A stretch of DNA of 64,000 nucleotides. Source: Thermoflavifilum sp. Its GTDB lineage: Bacteria > Bacteroidota > Bacteroidia > Chitinophagales > Chitinophagaceae. Both the position numbers and the translations under genes were made by a program. The notes under the pieces were generated by a model that searched no databases, was not told the origin of the DNA, and saw only the letters and a program-made list of their open reading frames with translations. The first letter of the stretch is position 1, and each line of letters starts with the position of its first letter. Positions 53,410-63,555 of this stretch are shown here, one piece after another. The stretch spans positions 50,466 through 114,465 of the forward strand of contig JAIMAQ010000008.1 of assembly GCA_023511875.1 (NCBI GenBank), given 5' to 3'.

Positions 53410-53430
53410 TGAGTTTTTAGCTAACCCTCG

Positions 53431-53438
53431 TAATTTTG
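53431..53438 (+). promoter_or_regulatory. Putative -7 element of the nnr promoter
   Basis: TAATTTTG, a full match to TAnnTTTG, ending nine bases before the ATG at 53448. It overlaps a TTG that would otherwise be read as an upstream start, which supports the ATG. Confidence 0.35.
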
Positions 53439-53447
53439 AATGCCAAC

Positions 53448-54983
53448 ATGAAAATTCTCAGAAGCCCAGAAATTCGTGCCGCCGATGCTTATACTATTGC
53501 GCATGAACCCATCAGTAGCTTAGAGCTGATGGAAAGAGCCGCTACCCGATGTGTAGAATGGATCACTGCTCATTTTTCAACTGACTATCCCTTTCGAATT
53601 TGTTGTGGTACGGGAAACAACGGTGGCGATGGACTAGCCATAGCTCGTTTGTTACTTGAAAAGGGCTATCGGGTCAATTGCTTATTGATCCTTTCTCGAC
53701 CTACCCTTTCTCCCGATTGTACAACCAACTTGCAAAGGCTGGAGAGTATAGGGCATCACCCACTACGCATACAACATGCCCACGAATTTCCTATGCCCGA
53801 TGCAAGAGAAATACTCATTGATGCTGTATTGGGTACAGGCATTACACGCCCAGCAGAAGGACTCATTGGCGAATATATCCACTGGGTCAATGACCTATCC
53901 AATACCCGTATAGCCATCGACTTGCCCACTGGTATGCCTGCCGAGGGAAATATGGAAAAATTTCCTTGCGTAAAAGCACAGTACACCCTCACCTTTCAAC
54001 AAGTTAAGCTCAACTTCATGCTTCCACACTCAGGCGTATATGCCGGGGAAGTCATCGTGCTCGATATTGGCTTGGATCGCCAGTTCTGGGAATCGGCTAG
54101 TACACCTTATTATACCATCGATATCTCGCTCATCCAATCTATTTATCGAATCAGGCAAGCATTTACCCACAAAGGCAGCTATGGCCACGCAGTATTGGTT
54201 TGTGGCAGCAAAGGTAAAATGGGAGCTGCTGTGTTAGCCGCTGGTGCATGCTTGCGCGCAGGAACAGGCTTGCTCACCTCATGCGTACCAGCAGAGGGAT
54301 ATGCAATTTTGCAACAAACACACCCCGAAGCACTTTGTGCGGTCTTAGACCCGGCACTTTCATTTAGCGATATCCTGGGTGAGGCTTCTCGCTATCGGGG
54401 GGCTGGCATTGGCCCAGGAATAGGTACATCTGCTTTATCTACACATTGGTTAACACAGTTTTTTAGCTGGTATCGCCGCCCCTTGGTACTCGATGCCGAT
54501 GCTTTAAACCTCATTGCCCAACATCCAGAAATGTTTTCTCTCATCCCCACCCACAGCATTCTTACCCCCCATCCTAAAGAATTTGAACGCTTGTTTGGAA
54601 CTACGGCCAATGACTATGAGCGGCTCGAGCTGCTACAAGCAAAAGCCCAAGCATTACAGCTGATCATCATTCTTAAAGACCACCACAGTTGTGTAGCTAT
54701 GCCCGATGGGCGTTGCTATTTCAATACCACTGGCAATCCTGGCATGGCTACAGGAGGCAGTGGAGACGTGCTCACGGGATTACTCACTGGACTACTCGCC
54801 CAATCGTACTCGCCCGAAGAAGCTGCTCTACTGGGTGTATACGTTCATGGGCTGGCTGGCGACCTAGCTGCTGCACAAGTTTCTGAAGAAGCCCTCCTAG
54901 CAGGCGATTTGGTGAATTATTTGGGCAAAGCCTTTCAAATGATTCGCCACAGTCTACCTGCACATCAGCGCTTTTTTCGATAA
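53448..54983 (+). CDS. nnr: Bifunctional NAD(P)H-hydrate epimerase / ADP-dependent dehydratase
   Basis: A 511 aa repair enzyme that converts damaged NAD(P)H hydrates back to NAD(P)H. The N-terminal YjeF_N epimerase domain (about 1-210) shows CGTGNNGGDGLAIARLL and IDAVLGTGITRPAEG. The C-terminal ribokinase-like YjeF_C dehydratase (about 225-505) shows KGSYGHAVLVCGSKGKMGAAVLA, GPGIGTS, LDADALNLIA and GNPGMATGGSGDVLTGLLTGLL with the catalytic aspartate. The fused form is common. Followed by hppA with a short gap. Confidence 0.95.
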   Translation: MKILRSPEIRAADAYTIAHEPISSLELMERAATRCVEWITAHFSTDYPFRICCGTGNNGGDGLAIARLLLEKGYRVNCLLILSRPTLSPDCTTNLQRLESIGHHPLRIQHAHEFPMPDAREILIDAVLGTGITRPAEGLIGEYIHWVNDLSNTRIAIDLPTGMPAEGNMEKFPCVKAQYTLTFQQVKLNFMLPHSGVYAGEVIVLDIGLDRQFWESASTPYYTIDISLIQSIYRIRQAFTHKGSYGHAVLVCGSKGKMGAAVLAAGACLRAGTGLLTSCVPAEGYAILQQTHPEALCAVLDPALSFSDILGEASRYRGAGIGPGIGTSALSTHWLTQFFSWYRRPLVLDADALNLIAQHPEMFSLIPTHSILTPHPKEFERLFGTTANDYERLELLQAKAQALQLIIILKDHHSCVAMPDGRCYFNTTGNPGMATGGSGDVLTGLLTGLLAQSYSPEEAALLGVYVHGLAGDLAAAQVSEEALLAGDLVNYLGKAFQMIRHSLPAHQRFFR

Positions 54984-55022
54984 TGTTAGGTGAAGTTGCT
55001 TCTGTTTTTTGTGGATAAAAAC

Positions 55023-55030
55023 TATTTTTG
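55023..55030 (+). promoter_or_regulatory. Putative -7 element of the hppA promoter
   Basis: TATTTTTG followed by CC, 28 bases before the ATG at 55059. A TTG 24 bases upstream (54996-54998) is a weak -33 candidate. It lies inside the longer open frame from a GTG at 54990, favouring the ATG. Confidence 0.38.
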
Positions 55031-55058
55031 CCGTCCCATAAAAAAATGTGAAAGTTTT

Positions 55059-57323
55059 ATGCATCATGGTTTTTCATATGTCATCCCGGCTATGGGTCTG
55101 CTGGCCCTAATTTTCATGTTATTTAAAATCAATTGGGTATCGCGCCAACATCCAGGCAATGAAAAGATGACCGAAATCGCTCGGCATATCGCTGATGGAG
55201 CGATGGCTTTTTTAAAGACGGAATATAAAACCCTCACCTATTTCGTCATCATCGCAGCTATTTTATTGGGCTATATGGGTTATGTAAACCCCCATTCCAG
55301 CTGGATTATTGCCTTGGCCTTTATTTTTGGTGCTATTCTCTCGGCTTTCGCTGGCTTCAACGGCATGCGCATAGCCACCAAAGCCAATGTTCGCACTGCC
55401 GAGGCTGCTCGTACAAGCCTGGCGCAAGCCTTGCGCGTATCGTTTACGGGTGGGTCGGTAATGGGCTTGGGGGTAACGGGATTGGCTGTCCTTGGACTGG
55501 GAGCCTTACTCATCGTAGTGTTGCATATATTTGGAGTATTAGATGCACAAACTGGCGACTTACAAAAGGCGCTGGAAGTGCTTACGGGCTTTTCTCTAGG
55601 AGCAGAAAGCATTGCCTTGTTTGCCCGCGTGGGTGGGGGCATTTATACCAAAGCGGCCGATGTAGGAGCCGATCTGGTAGGAAAGGTAGAGGCCGGTATA
55701 CCCGAAGACGACCCGCGTAATCCTGCTACCATCGCCGATAATGTAGGCGATAATGTAGGTGATGTGGCTGGTATGGGTGCCGACCTGTTTGGTTCATTTG
55801 TTTCTACCATCATTGGAACGGTGGTCTTGGGTGGAGAGATTAGCAAAAATCCAGATACGCACGACGCTTTTGGTGGATTATCCCCCGTATTGCTGCCTAT
55901 GGTTATCGCTGGAGTGGGCACCTTGTTTTCCGTGTTAAGCACGTATGTGGTACGCATCAAAGAAAATGGCGACGTGCAAAAAGCTCTTAACCGAGGCAAT
56001 TGGTTGGCCATCCTGCTCACCGCCATAGCAGCCTATTTTATTACCATCCACATGTTGCCCCCACAACTTAATTTACGTGGACAGGCATTTACTTCAACAG
56101 GGGTATTTGGTTCTATTGTGGTAGGGTTGATTGTGGGCACCCTGATGAGCCTGATCACCGAATATTATACCTCAATGGGTCGCCGGCCCGTATTTCGCAT
56201 CGTGAAACAATCATCCACTGGGCATGCTACCAATATCATTGGCGGCTTGTCGGTGGGTATGGAATCGACTGCATTGCCTATTGTGGTGTTGGCCGCAGGC
56301 ATCTATGGCTCTTATGTACTGGCCGGTCTTTATGGGGTGGCTATTGCTGCCTCGGGCATGATGGCTACTACGGCTATGCAACTTTCTATCGACGCATTTG
56401 GCCCCATTGCCGACAATGCTGGCGGCATAGCAGAAATGAGCGAGCTACCCAAAGAAGTGAGGGCTCGTACGGATATCTTAGATGCGGTAGGCAATACCAC
56501 TGCCGCAACGGGTAAAGGTTTTGCCATAGCATCAGCAGCCCTAACCTCCCTGGCTTTGTTTGCCGCTTTTGTAGGCATTGCCATGCCTAACCCCGCCGAT
56601 CAACATATCGATATCTATCAGGCCAAAGTATTGGCTGGCTTATTTGTTGGGGCCATGATTCCCTTTTTGTTTTCCTCGCTTGCTATTGCTGCAGTGGGCA
56701 GAGCAGCTATGGCTATGGTACAAGAAGTGCGTCGGCAATTTCGCGAAATACCAGGTATCATGGAGGGCAAAGGCAAGCCTCAATACGACCGTTGTGTGGC
56801 CATCTCTACCAACGCCTCCATACGCGAAATGCTTCTCCCAGGCTCATTGGCTATTATCATCCCCTTGATCATAGGATTTGCCTTCGGACCAGAAGTATTG
56901 GGCGGATTTCTGGCTGGAGTAACCGTTTCGGGCGTACTCATGGGTATTTTCCAAAGTAATGCAGGTGGAGCCTGGGATAATGCCAAAAAATCTTTTGAAA
57001 AAGGTATTGAAATCGACGGTGTAACCCACTACAAAGGCTCTGAACCTCATAAATCTTCAGTGACCGGCGACACAGTAGGGGATCCGTTTAAAGACACTTC
57101 TGGCCCCTCTATGAATATCCTCATCAAGCTCACCAGCATCGTTTCACTGGTCATTGCTCCTACATTGGCCAATATCTATGGTCCTAACACATCTACGAGC
57201 ACTGGCTCTTATCAACCCCAACAGATTTCACAGCCCAAAAGCCACATTCAAGCTACATCGCAAACCCAGGCCTCGCCCGCAAGCACTTATCAACTCAGCG
57301 TAAGCGATATGAATCGCCGATAG
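55059..57323 (+). CDS. hppA: Membrane-bound, K+-dependent ion-pumping pyrophosphatase
   Basis: A 754 aa inner-membrane protein with about 16 helices that couples pyrophosphate hydrolysis to Na+ or H+ export. The substrate site is [36 protein letters not shown]. The segment [16 protein letters not shown] has alanine where K+-independent enzymes have lysine, so potassium dependence is expected. Na+ versus H+ specificity cannot be settled by eye. The last about 45 residues are an unusual Gln/Ser/Thr-rich hydrophilic tail. The ATG is preferred over an in-frame GTG at 54990, which precedes a good promoter box. Confidence 0.95.
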   Translation: MHHGFSYVIPAMGLLALIFMLFKINWVSRQHPGNEKMTEIARHIADGAMAFLKTEYKTLTYFVIIAAILLGYMGYVNPHSSWIIALAFIFGAILSAFAGFNGMRIATKANVRTAEAARTSLAQALRVSFTGGSVMGLGVTGLAVLGLGALLIVVLHIFGVLDAQTGDLQKALEVLTGFSLGAESIALFARVGGGIYTKAADVGADLVGKVEAGIPEDDPRNPATIADNVGDNVGDVAGMGADLFGSFVSTIIGTVVLGGEISKNPDTHDAFGGLSPVLLPMVIAGVGTLFSVLSTYVVRIKENGDVQKALNRGNWLAILLTAIAAYFITIHMLPPQLNLRGQAFTSTGVFGSIVVGLIVGTLMSLITEYYTSMGRRPVFRIVKQSSTGHATNIIGGLSVGMESTALPIVVLAAGIYGSYVLAGLYGVAIAASGMMATTAMQLSIDAFGPIADNAGGIAEMSELPKEVRARTDILDAVGNTTAATGKGFAIASAALTSLALFAAFVGIAMPNPADQHIDIYQAKVLAGLFVGAMIPFLFSSLAIAAVGRAAMAMVQEVRRQFREIPGIMEGKGKPQYDRCVAISTNASIREMLLPGSLAIIIPLIIGFAFGPEVLGGFLAGVTVSGVLMGIFQSNAGGAWDNAKKSFEKGIEIDGVTHYKGSEPHKSSVTGDTVGDPFKDTSGPSMNILIKLTSIVSLVIAPTLANIYGPNTSTSTGSYQPQQISQPKSHIQATSQTQASPASTYQLSVSDMNRR

Positions 57324-57401
57324 GGCTTTATTGTTCATCGAAAATATGCAACTTATCCTGTCATATCAGGGTAAGAATTGCCTGGCTGTGAGCATAGCAA
57401 A

Positions 57402-57433
57402 TTTGATAGAGACCAAACAATTTCGGAATTTTG
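57402..57433 (+). promoter_or_regulatory. Putative promoter of the suf operon
   Basis: TTTG (57402-57405), 20 bases, then GAATTTTG (57426-57433), which differs from TAnnTTTG only in the first base. It is 37 bases before the first suf gene. Confidence 0.4.
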
Positions 57434-57469
57434 TATGATTGAAAACTTTAAACCATTTTCATTCAACCC

Positions 57470-57796
57470 ATGATCACCGTTTCAGAACAGGCTAAATCAT
57501 ACATCGAACAACTGCTACAGGCAGAAAATCATCCAGCAGGCACTTTTGTACGCGTCAGTGTAAAAGGTGGCGGCTGCGCAGGCCTTGAATACCAATTAAA
57601 ATTTGATACTCAATTGCAAGAAGGTGATCAAGTGTTTGAAGACAAAGGGTTAAAAATCGTTACCGACTTTCGCAGCCTGCTCTACCTTTACGGCACTGAG
57701 CTGGATTATTCAGGTGGCCTTAACGGAAAAGGCTTGATTTTTAAAAATCCAAATGCCACCAAAACTTGTAGCTGTGGCGAAAGTTTTGCTGTTTAA
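57470..57796 (+). CDS. A-type iron-sulfur carrier protein (SufA/ErpA-like)
   Basis: A 108 aa HesB-fold protein that carries Fe-S clusters from the SufBCD scaffold to target apoproteins. The three cluster cysteines are Cys36 in GGGCAGLEY and Cys100, Cys102 in CSCGESF. It opens the suf operon, followed 26 bases later by sufB. Whether it should be called SufA, ErpA or IscA cannot be decided by sequence alone. Confidence 0.92.
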   Translation: MITVSEQAKSYIEQLLQAENHPAGTFVRVSVKGGGCAGLEYQLKFDTQLQEGDQVFEDKGLKIVTDFRSLLYLYGTELDYSGGLNGKGLIFKNPNATKTCSCGESFAV

Positions 57797-57822
57797 TGCC
57801 AAACGTTTAAAAAATCTGAACT

Positions 57823-59274
57823 ATGCCCACAACAGACCAAGACATCTTACAACAATATGCCGATCAAGATTATGCTTTTGGCTTTGAGACACGAGTTGAA
57901 ATGGACATTTTACCTCCGGGCTTGAATGAAGATACGGTTCGTTTTATCTCGGCTAAAAAAGAAGAGCCCGAATGGTTGCTACAATGGCGTCTCAAAGGAT
58001 TGGAACAATTCCGCCGACTTAGTAAAGATATGCCCGAATGGCAAAACTTTAAATTACCTCACATTGATTTCCAGGCTATCTCTTATTATGCAGCACCTAA
58101 AAAGCGAAAACTGAAAAGCCTGGATGAAGTGGATCCAGAAATCCTGGCCACTTTCGAAAAACTGGGCATTCCCTTGGAGGAGCAAAAAATGTTGGCTGGC
58201 GTTGCCGTAGATGCCGTGATGGACAGTGTGTCGGTAGCTACTACTTTTCAGGAAAAACTCAAAGAGAAAGGCATCATCTTTTGCTCTATGGGCGAAGCCG
58301 TGAAGCATTACCCCGATCTGGTAAAGAAATATTTAGGCACGGTAGTGCCCTATTCCGATAATGTGTTTGCTGCACTTAATGCAGCTGTGTTTTCTGATGG
58401 CTCATTTTGTTACATACCCAAGGGGGTGCGCTGCCCCATGGAGCTCTCAACTTATTTCCGCATCAATGCTTCAAACACAGGGCAATTTGAACGTACCCTT
58501 ATCATTGCCGATGAAGGTGCTTATGTGAGTTATTTGGAAGGGTGCACCGCTCCCAAGCGCGATGAAAATCAATTGCACGCAGCCGTAGTAGAACTCATTG
58601 CTCTCGACCACGCCGAGATCAAATATTCTACCGTACAAAACTGGTTTCCTGGAGACAAAAATGGCAACGGCGGTGTATTCAACTTTGTCACCAAACGGGG
58701 TATCTGCAAAGGTCCTCATTCCAAGATATCCTGGACCCAGGTGGAAACAGGCTCGGCAATTACGTGGAAATATCCTAGCGTGATCTTACAGGGCGACTAT
58801 TCCGTGGGAGAATTTTATTCTGTGGCGATGACCCGCAATCATCAGATAGCCGATACGGGCACAAAGATGATTCATCTGGGCAAACATACCCGCAGCCGCA
58901 TCATCTCTAAAGGCATCTCTGCTGGCTATAGCCAAAACAGCTATCGCGGGCAGGTGCGGGTGGGAGCTCGAGCCGATCATGCTCGAAATTTCACCCAGTG
59001 CGACTCTTTATTGATAGGCGATAAATGTGGAGCACATACTTTTCCCTATATCGACTGTCAGAATCCCACAGCTATTCTAGAACACGAAGCCACTACTTCG
59101 AAGATTGCTGAAGATCAGATCTTTTATCTGAACCAGCGCGGGCTCGACAACGAAAAAGCCGTGGCGCTGATCGTAAACGGCTACGCGCGAGAAGTGCTCA
59201 ACAACTTGCCTATGGAATTTGCTGTAGAAGCCCAGAAACTGCTTGCCATATCGCTCGATGGAAGTGTGGGATAA
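57823..59274 (+). CDS. sufB: Fe-S cluster assembly scaffold SufB
   Basis: A 483 aa scaffold subunit of SufBCD, on which sulfur and iron are assembled. It shows [47 protein letters not shown] and the C-terminal region with [35 protein letters not shown] carrying the cysteine that relays sulfur, then [20 protein letters not shown]. Length is normal. It is second in the operon. Confidence 0.97.
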   Translation: MPTTDQDILQQYADQDYAFGFETRVEMDILPPGLNEDTVRFISAKKEEPEWLLQWRLKGLEQFRRLSKDMPEWQNFKLPHIDFQAISYYAAPKKRKLKSLDEVDPEILATFEKLGIPLEEQKMLAGVAVDAVMDSVSVATTFQEKLKEKGIIFCSMGEAVKHYPDLVKKYLGTVVPYSDNVFAALNAAVFSDGSFCYIPKGVRCPMELSTYFRINASNTGQFERTLIIADEGAYVSYLEGCTAPKRDENQLHAAVVELIALDHAEIKYSTVQNWFPGDKNGNGGVFNFVTKRGICKGPHSKISWTQVETGSAITWKYPSVILQGDYSVGEFYSVAMTRNHQIADTGTKMIHLGKHTRSRIISKGISAGYSQNSYRGQVRVGARADHARNFTQCDSLLIGDKCGAHTFPYIDCQNPTAILEHEATTSKIAEDQIFYLNQRGLDNEKAVALIVNGYAREVLNNLPMEFAVEAQKLLAISLDGSVG

Positions 59275-59325
59275 CCATGCCAATCAAATGTTCACAAAGA
59301 TTGATTAAATAAAATGGTACATCGT

Positions 59326-60087
59326 ATGCTCTTGATTAAGAATCTTCATGCTCAAATAGAAGGAAAACCAATCTTGAAAGGAATCGATTTGGAGGTTCGA
59401 CCTGGAGAAATCCATGCTATCATGGGCCCTAACGGCTCAGGAAAAAGTACACTTGCCGCCGTACTGGCCGGCAATGAACAATATGAAGTCACCGATGGAG
59501 AAGTGTGGTTTGAAGGAAAAAACTTGTTGGAGATGCCTCCTGAGATCCGTGCCAGAGAAGGATTGTTTATGGCTTTCCAATATCCCGTGGAGATCCCCGG
59601 TGTTTCGAATATCAATTTTTTGAAAACGGCCATCACTGAAATCCGCGCCTATCGCGGATTACCACCACTGAGTGCCAAAGAATTCATGCAAAGACTTAAA
59701 GAAAAACAAGAGCTAGTGGAGTTCAATGCCTCATTGGTAAATCGCTCTTTGAACGAGGGATTCTCTGGGGGTGAGAAAAAACGTAACGAAATCCTACAAC
59801 TCGCCATGCTGGAGCCCAAACTTGCTATTTTAGATGAAACCGACTCTGGGCTCGACATCGATGCCATTCGCATCGTAGCTAATGGCGTCAACAAGCTACG
59901 CTCTCAACATAATGCATTTATCATCATCACCCATTACCAACGTTTACTCCAATATATCATCCCCGATTATGTGCATGTGCAATACGATGGCCGTATCATT
60001 AAATCGGGAACAAAAGAACTGGCCTACGAGCTGGAAGAACGAGGATACGATTGGATCAAAGAAAGTGTACAGGCTTCTCTAGAATAA
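59326..60087 (+). CDS. sufC: Fe-S cluster assembly ATPase SufC
   Basis: A 253 aa ABC-type ATPase that drives conformational change in SufBCD. Walker A is GPNGSGKST, the signature is GFSGGEKKRNEILQLAM, and Walker B is LAILDETDSGLDIDAI, with the SufC-specific LDIDA. The start MLLIKNLHAQIEG is preferred to a GTG-like ATG four codons earlier (59314) because it matches the family N-terminus. It lies 51 bases after sufB. Confidence 0.96.
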   Translation: MLLIKNLHAQIEGKPILKGIDLEVRPGEIHAIMGPNGSGKSTLAAVLAGNEQYEVTDGEVWFEGKNLLEMPPEIRAREGLFMAFQYPVEIPGVSNINFLKTAITEIRAYRGLPPLSAKEFMQRLKEKQELVEFNASLVNRSLNEGFSGGEKKRNEILQLAMLEPKLAILDETDSGLDIDAIRIVANGVNKLRSQHNAFIIITHYQRLLQYIIPDYVHVQYDGRIIKSGTKELAYELEERGYDWIKESVQASLE

Positions 60088-60137
60088 GCCGTTGTACACC
60101 CAGTTCCATTGCGTATGTAAAAAAAGTATCATCGACC

Positions 60138-61508
60138 ATGAACAAATCGATATTTAATTCGTTTTATCATTACTTAATCGATACCTATCAGCAGCTACAA
60201 GCACAAGGACAACTCACTCCCTTCAGCTGGCCGGCTGCTTTGTTGACCCATAAACAACACGCTTTCGAAAAGTTTAATGAGCAAGGCTTTCCGTCTACCA
60301 AGCAAGAAGATTGGAAATATACCAACTTAGCCGCACCATTACAACAAATCTATCAGTTTCCTGTAGTCAGCCCCGCTTATCCAGATTTGAAAGCGGAAGT
60401 TCAGCGACTCACTATTCCACATTTACAAGCTTATCGAATTGTCTTGCTAAATGGTCGCTTTGAACCAAGCTTATCAGACCAGCTGCCAGAAAGTATGGGC
60501 TGGCACACCGATGCAGATGCCCTTCACCATTATTACGCAGAAGAATATTTTGCCTCACTGGCCGATGTTACACAAGTACCACTTGTATGGCTAAATACCG
60601 CATTTGTGCCTGGCTTTCATTTGCTGCATATTCGAGAAACGGTAGATCGACCCATACATGTGATGCATCTGTACGCTACCCAACAGCCAGCTTTTATTCC
60701 GGAACGGTTATTATTAGTGGCTGAAGAAGGTGTTCAAGTACAAATAACTGAATCTTTTCATCAGCTCACCGATGCACCTACGTTTATCAATTATGTAGCC
60801 GAGCAATTTCTCAAGGAAAAAGTGGCTATGGATGTATATCTCATCAACCAATTACACGCCCAAGCTGCATTCTTTCATCATAGCGAAATTTATTTGCATA
60901 GCCAAAGTACATTTCATCATCTCAACTGTTGCTTCCCCGAAGCGCATTTTATTCGCAACAACATCAATGCCCGATTGCAAGGCTCACAATCAGAAGCTAA
61001 TCTTTGGGGCATATATCTGGGCAATCAACAACAATTGATCGACAACCATACTATCGTAGATCATCAAATGCCTTCTTGTAATAGCAACGAATGGTATAAA
61101 GGCTTGTTGCAAGAGAAAAGTACAGGCGTGTTTAACGGAAAAATCTTTGTAGAAAAAGGAGCTCAACAAACTAATGCTTTCCAAAAAAACAATACGATTT
61201 TGCTCAGCCAGGAAGCCACCATTCATGCAAAGCCACAATTGGAAATATTTGCCGACGATGTGAAATGCTCGCATGGATCTACTGTTGGACAAATGCAAGA
61301 AGATGCCCTGTTTTACTTACGTACGCGCGGACTGAGTGAACGCACAGCCAAGCAACTGCTGTTGGAAGCATTTGCATTCGACATTGTATCGAAAGCCCAG
61401 AACCAGGCAATGGAGGATCATATCATGCAACTCATTCGTGATCATTTAGATTTATCGGCCGCCATTCTTCCACAATCGGCCAGCCCGGCCCATGTGCGTA
61501 AAACATAA
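60138..61508 (+). CDS. sufD: Fe-S cluster assembly protein SufD
   Basis: A 456 aa partner of SufB in the SufBC2D scaffold. N-terminal helices include GFPSTKQEDWKYTNLAAPL, a SufD hallmark. The beta-helix core follows, ending in KCSHGSTVGQMQEDALFYLRTRGL and RTAKQLLLEAFAFDIV. The start is at MNKSIFNSF: a longer frame from 60051 overlaps sufC and gives no match. Third protein of the core complex, 50 bases after sufC. Confidence 0.94.
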   Translation: MNKSIFNSFYHYLIDTYQQLQAQGQLTPFSWPAALLTHKQHAFEKFNEQGFPSTKQEDWKYTNLAAPLQQIYQFPVVSPAYPDLKAEVQRLTIPHLQAYRIVLLNGRFEPSLSDQLPESMGWHTDADALHHYYAEEYFASLADVTQVPLVWLNTAFVPGFHLLHIRETVDRPIHVMHLYATQQPAFIPERLLLVAEEGVQVQITESFHQLTDAPTFINYVAEQFLKEKVAMDVYLINQLHAQAAFFHHSEIYLHSQSTFHHLNCCFPEAHFIRNNINARLQGSQSEANLWGIYLGNQQQLIDNHTIVDHQMPSCNSNEWYKGLLQEKSTGVFNGKIFVEKGAQQTNAFQKNNTILLSQEATIHAKPQLEIFADDVKCSHGSTVGQMQEDALFYLRTRGLSERTAKQLLLEAFAFDIVSKAQNQAMEDHIMQLIRDHLDLSAAILPQSASPAHVRKT

Positions 61509-61520
61509 AATTTACATCCA

Positions 61521-62771
61521 GTGAAAACAGCTTCTGCCATATTACCATACTTTGTTTTTCAGAATAAACCTGTCAGGGAATATTTCCCGGCCTTACATCA
61601 ACAAGTATATGGGCAATCATTGGTGTATTTCGATAATGCAGCCACAACCCAGAAACCTCAAAGCGTTATCGATGCAATAGCTACTTATTATGCTACTATA
61701 AATAGTAATGTACATCGCGGAGTTCATTACTTGAGCCAACAAGCTACCGAAGCTGGTGAAGAAACCCGCAAACGTGTGGCTGCTTTCATCCATGCTCGCC
61801 ATGCTCACGAAATCATTTTTACGCGTGGCACTACCGAAAGCATCAATCTGGTTGCTTATTCTTACAGTAAACTGGCCTTGAAAGCTGGCGATAATATCGT
61901 CATCTCTGCTATGGAACACCATTCCAACATTGTTCCCTGGCAAATTGCTTGTGAAGATCATGGGGCTGAGCTTCGCGTAATTCCCATGGATGAAAATGGA
62001 GAGCTGCTGTTACACACTTTAGACAACTTATTGGACGCTCGCACGCGCCTAGTGGCTATCACCTGGATATCCAATGCTTTGGGTACCGTGAACCCCATTC
62101 AAGCCATCATCCAAAAGGCACATGCATTAGGCATTCCCGTGCTCATCGATGCCGCACAAGCCGCTCCACACATCCCTATCGATGTGCAAGCCATCGATTG
62201 TGATTTTTTAGCTTTTTCCGGACATAAAATGTTTGGCCCTACTGGCATCGGTATTTTGTATGGTAAAGAAGAATGGCTCGATCGAATGCCTCCTTATCAA
62301 GGTGGTGGGGAGATGATTAAATCGGTAAGTTTCGAAAAAACTACTTACAACGACTTGCCATTTAAATTCGAAGCGGGCACGCCGCATATTGAAGGCATCA
62401 TTTGCCTGAAAGCGGCCATTGATTTTCTCGAAGCATTACCATTGACTGAAGCCCATATTTACGAACAACAATTATTGCAATACGCTACTGAGCAACTGCA
62501 ACAAATCCCTGATTTACGTATCATTGGCCAGGCCAAGAAAAAATCGGGTGTAATATCTTTTATCATCGAAGACACTCATCCATACGATGTAGGTGTATTA
62601 TTGGATAAAATGGGAATTGCCGTGCGTACAGGTCATCATTGCACGCAACCTATAATGGATTTCTTCGGTATTCCCGGCACCGTGCGCGTTTCACTGGCTG
62701 TGTATAATACTGTTGCAGAAATAGACCGACTGGTACAGTCTTTGGACCGAGTGGTAAGTATGTTAAAATAA
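61521..62771 (+). CDS. sufS: Cysteine desulfurase SufS
   Basis: A 416 aa PLP enzyme (group II) that takes sulfur from cysteine for cluster assembly. Landmarks are VYFDNAATTQKP, NVHRGVHYLSQQAT, FTRGTTESINLVA, AMEHHSNIVPW, the PLP lysine in FSGHKMFGPTGIG, and the persulfide cysteine in RTGHHCTQP. It starts with GTG, 12 bases after sufD; no suitable ATG lies nearby. SufE is the next gene and would accept the persulfide. Confidence 0.96.
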   Translation: MKTASAILPYFVFQNKPVREYFPALHQQVYGQSLVYFDNAATTQKPQSVIDAIATYYATINSNVHRGVHYLSQQATEAGEETRKRVAAFIHARHAHEIIFTRGTTESINLVAYSYSKLALKAGDNIVISAMEHHSNIVPWQIACEDHGAELRVIPMDENGELLLHTLDNLLDARTRLVAITWISNALGTVNPIQAIIQKAHALGIPVLIDAAQAAPHIPIDVQAIDCDFLAFSGHKMFGPTGIGILYGKEEWLDRMPPYQGGGEMIKSVSFEKTTYNDLPFKFEAGTPHIEGIICLKAAIDFLEALPLTEAHIYEQQLLQYATEQLQQIPDLRIIGQAKKKSGVISFIIEDTHPYDVGVLLDKMGIAVRTGHHCTQPIMDFFGIPGTVRVSLAVYNTVAEIDRLVQSLDRVVSMLK

Positions 62772-62800
62772 AGTGGTAACTTGTGATAAACCTGAAGCCC

Positions 62801-63232
62801 ATGACGATTAATGAGATTCAAGACGAACTGATCGAAGAATTTAACTTGCTCACAGATTGGGTGGATAAATACGAATACCTCATTCAATTGGGGAAAGACT
62901 TGCCACCCATCGATCCCCAATATAAAACAGATGAGTACTTGATTAAAGGCTGCCAGTCGAAGGTTTGGCTACATGCTGAGTTAAAAGATGATGGAAAAGT
63001 ATATTTCACGGCCGATAGTGACGCGATTATTTCAAAAGGCCTAGTGAGCTTGGTGATCCGCATTCTCTCGGGGCATACCCCTGAAGAAATTGCTCAGGCC
63101 GAACTTTATTCTATTGATCGTATTGGGCTAAAAGAACATCTTTCCCCCACCCGATCCAATGGGCTGGTATCGATGATCAAACAAATGAAACTCTATGCAG
63201 TGGCGTTTCAATCTACACTCAAAAACGCTTAA
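62801..63232 (+). CDS. sufE: Sulfur acceptor protein SufE
   Basis: A 143 aa protein that accepts persulfide sulfur from SufS and passes it to SufB. The active cysteine is Cys51 in IKGCQSKVW, the same position as in E. coli. The typical segments DWVDKYEYLIQLGKDLPP and RSNGLVSMIKQMKLYA are present. A GTG at 62783 would add six residues; the ATG is preferred. Confidence 0.95.
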   Translation: MTINEIQDELIEEFNLLTDWVDKYEYLIQLGKDLPPIDPQYKTDEYLIKGCQSKVWLHAELKDDGKVYFTADSDAIISKGLVSLVIRILSGHTPEEIAQAELYSIDRIGLKEHLSPTRSNGLVSMIKQMKLYAVAFQSTLKNA

Positions 63233-63234
63233 CT

Positions 63235-63555
63235 ATGGAAATCGACGATCAGGCTGGCTTACAAGAACAGATTATCCCGGTGCTCAAAACCGTATATGAT
63301 CCAGAGATTCCCGTAAATATTTACGATTTAGGATTGGTGTATGAACTGCGTACTAATCCCGAAGGAGAGGTATTCTTGCTCGTCACCCTCACGGCCCCAG
63401 GCTGTCCTGTGGGAGCAGATATCGTAAGCGAAATCGATGAAAAAGTTCGTCAAATTGAAGGAGTAAAAGATGTACATGTGGAACTCACCTTCGATCCACC
63501 TTGGAATATGGGGATGATGAGTGAAGAAGCTAAACTGGAATTGGGCTTCCTATGA
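63235..63555 (+). CDS. SufT-like MIP18/DUF59 family Fe-S assembly protein
   Basis: A 106 aa single DUF59 domain: VYDPEIPVNIYDLGLVYEL, the conserved Cys in TAPGCPVGADI, and VKDVHVELTFDPPW. Such proteins, called SufT when in suf operons, help cluster delivery or maturation. It starts two bases after sufE and ends the operon. Confidence 0.93.
   Translation: MEIDDQAGLQEQIIPVLKTVYDPEIPVNIYDLGLVYELRTNPEGEVFLLVTLTAPGCPVGADIVSEIDEKVRQIEGVKDVHVELTFDPPWNMGMMSEEAKLELGFL

Noticed and set aside
55280..56026. Two minus-strand frames of about 120 codons opposite hppA
   Set aside because: Low-complexity Ala/Pro/Ser/Thr-rich translations typical of antisense reading through a Gly/Ala-rich membrane protein.
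60051..60137. 29-residue N-terminal extension of SufD overlapping sufC
   Set aside because: It reads the sufC 3' end and spacer in another frame, and SufD homologues begin near MNKSIF.
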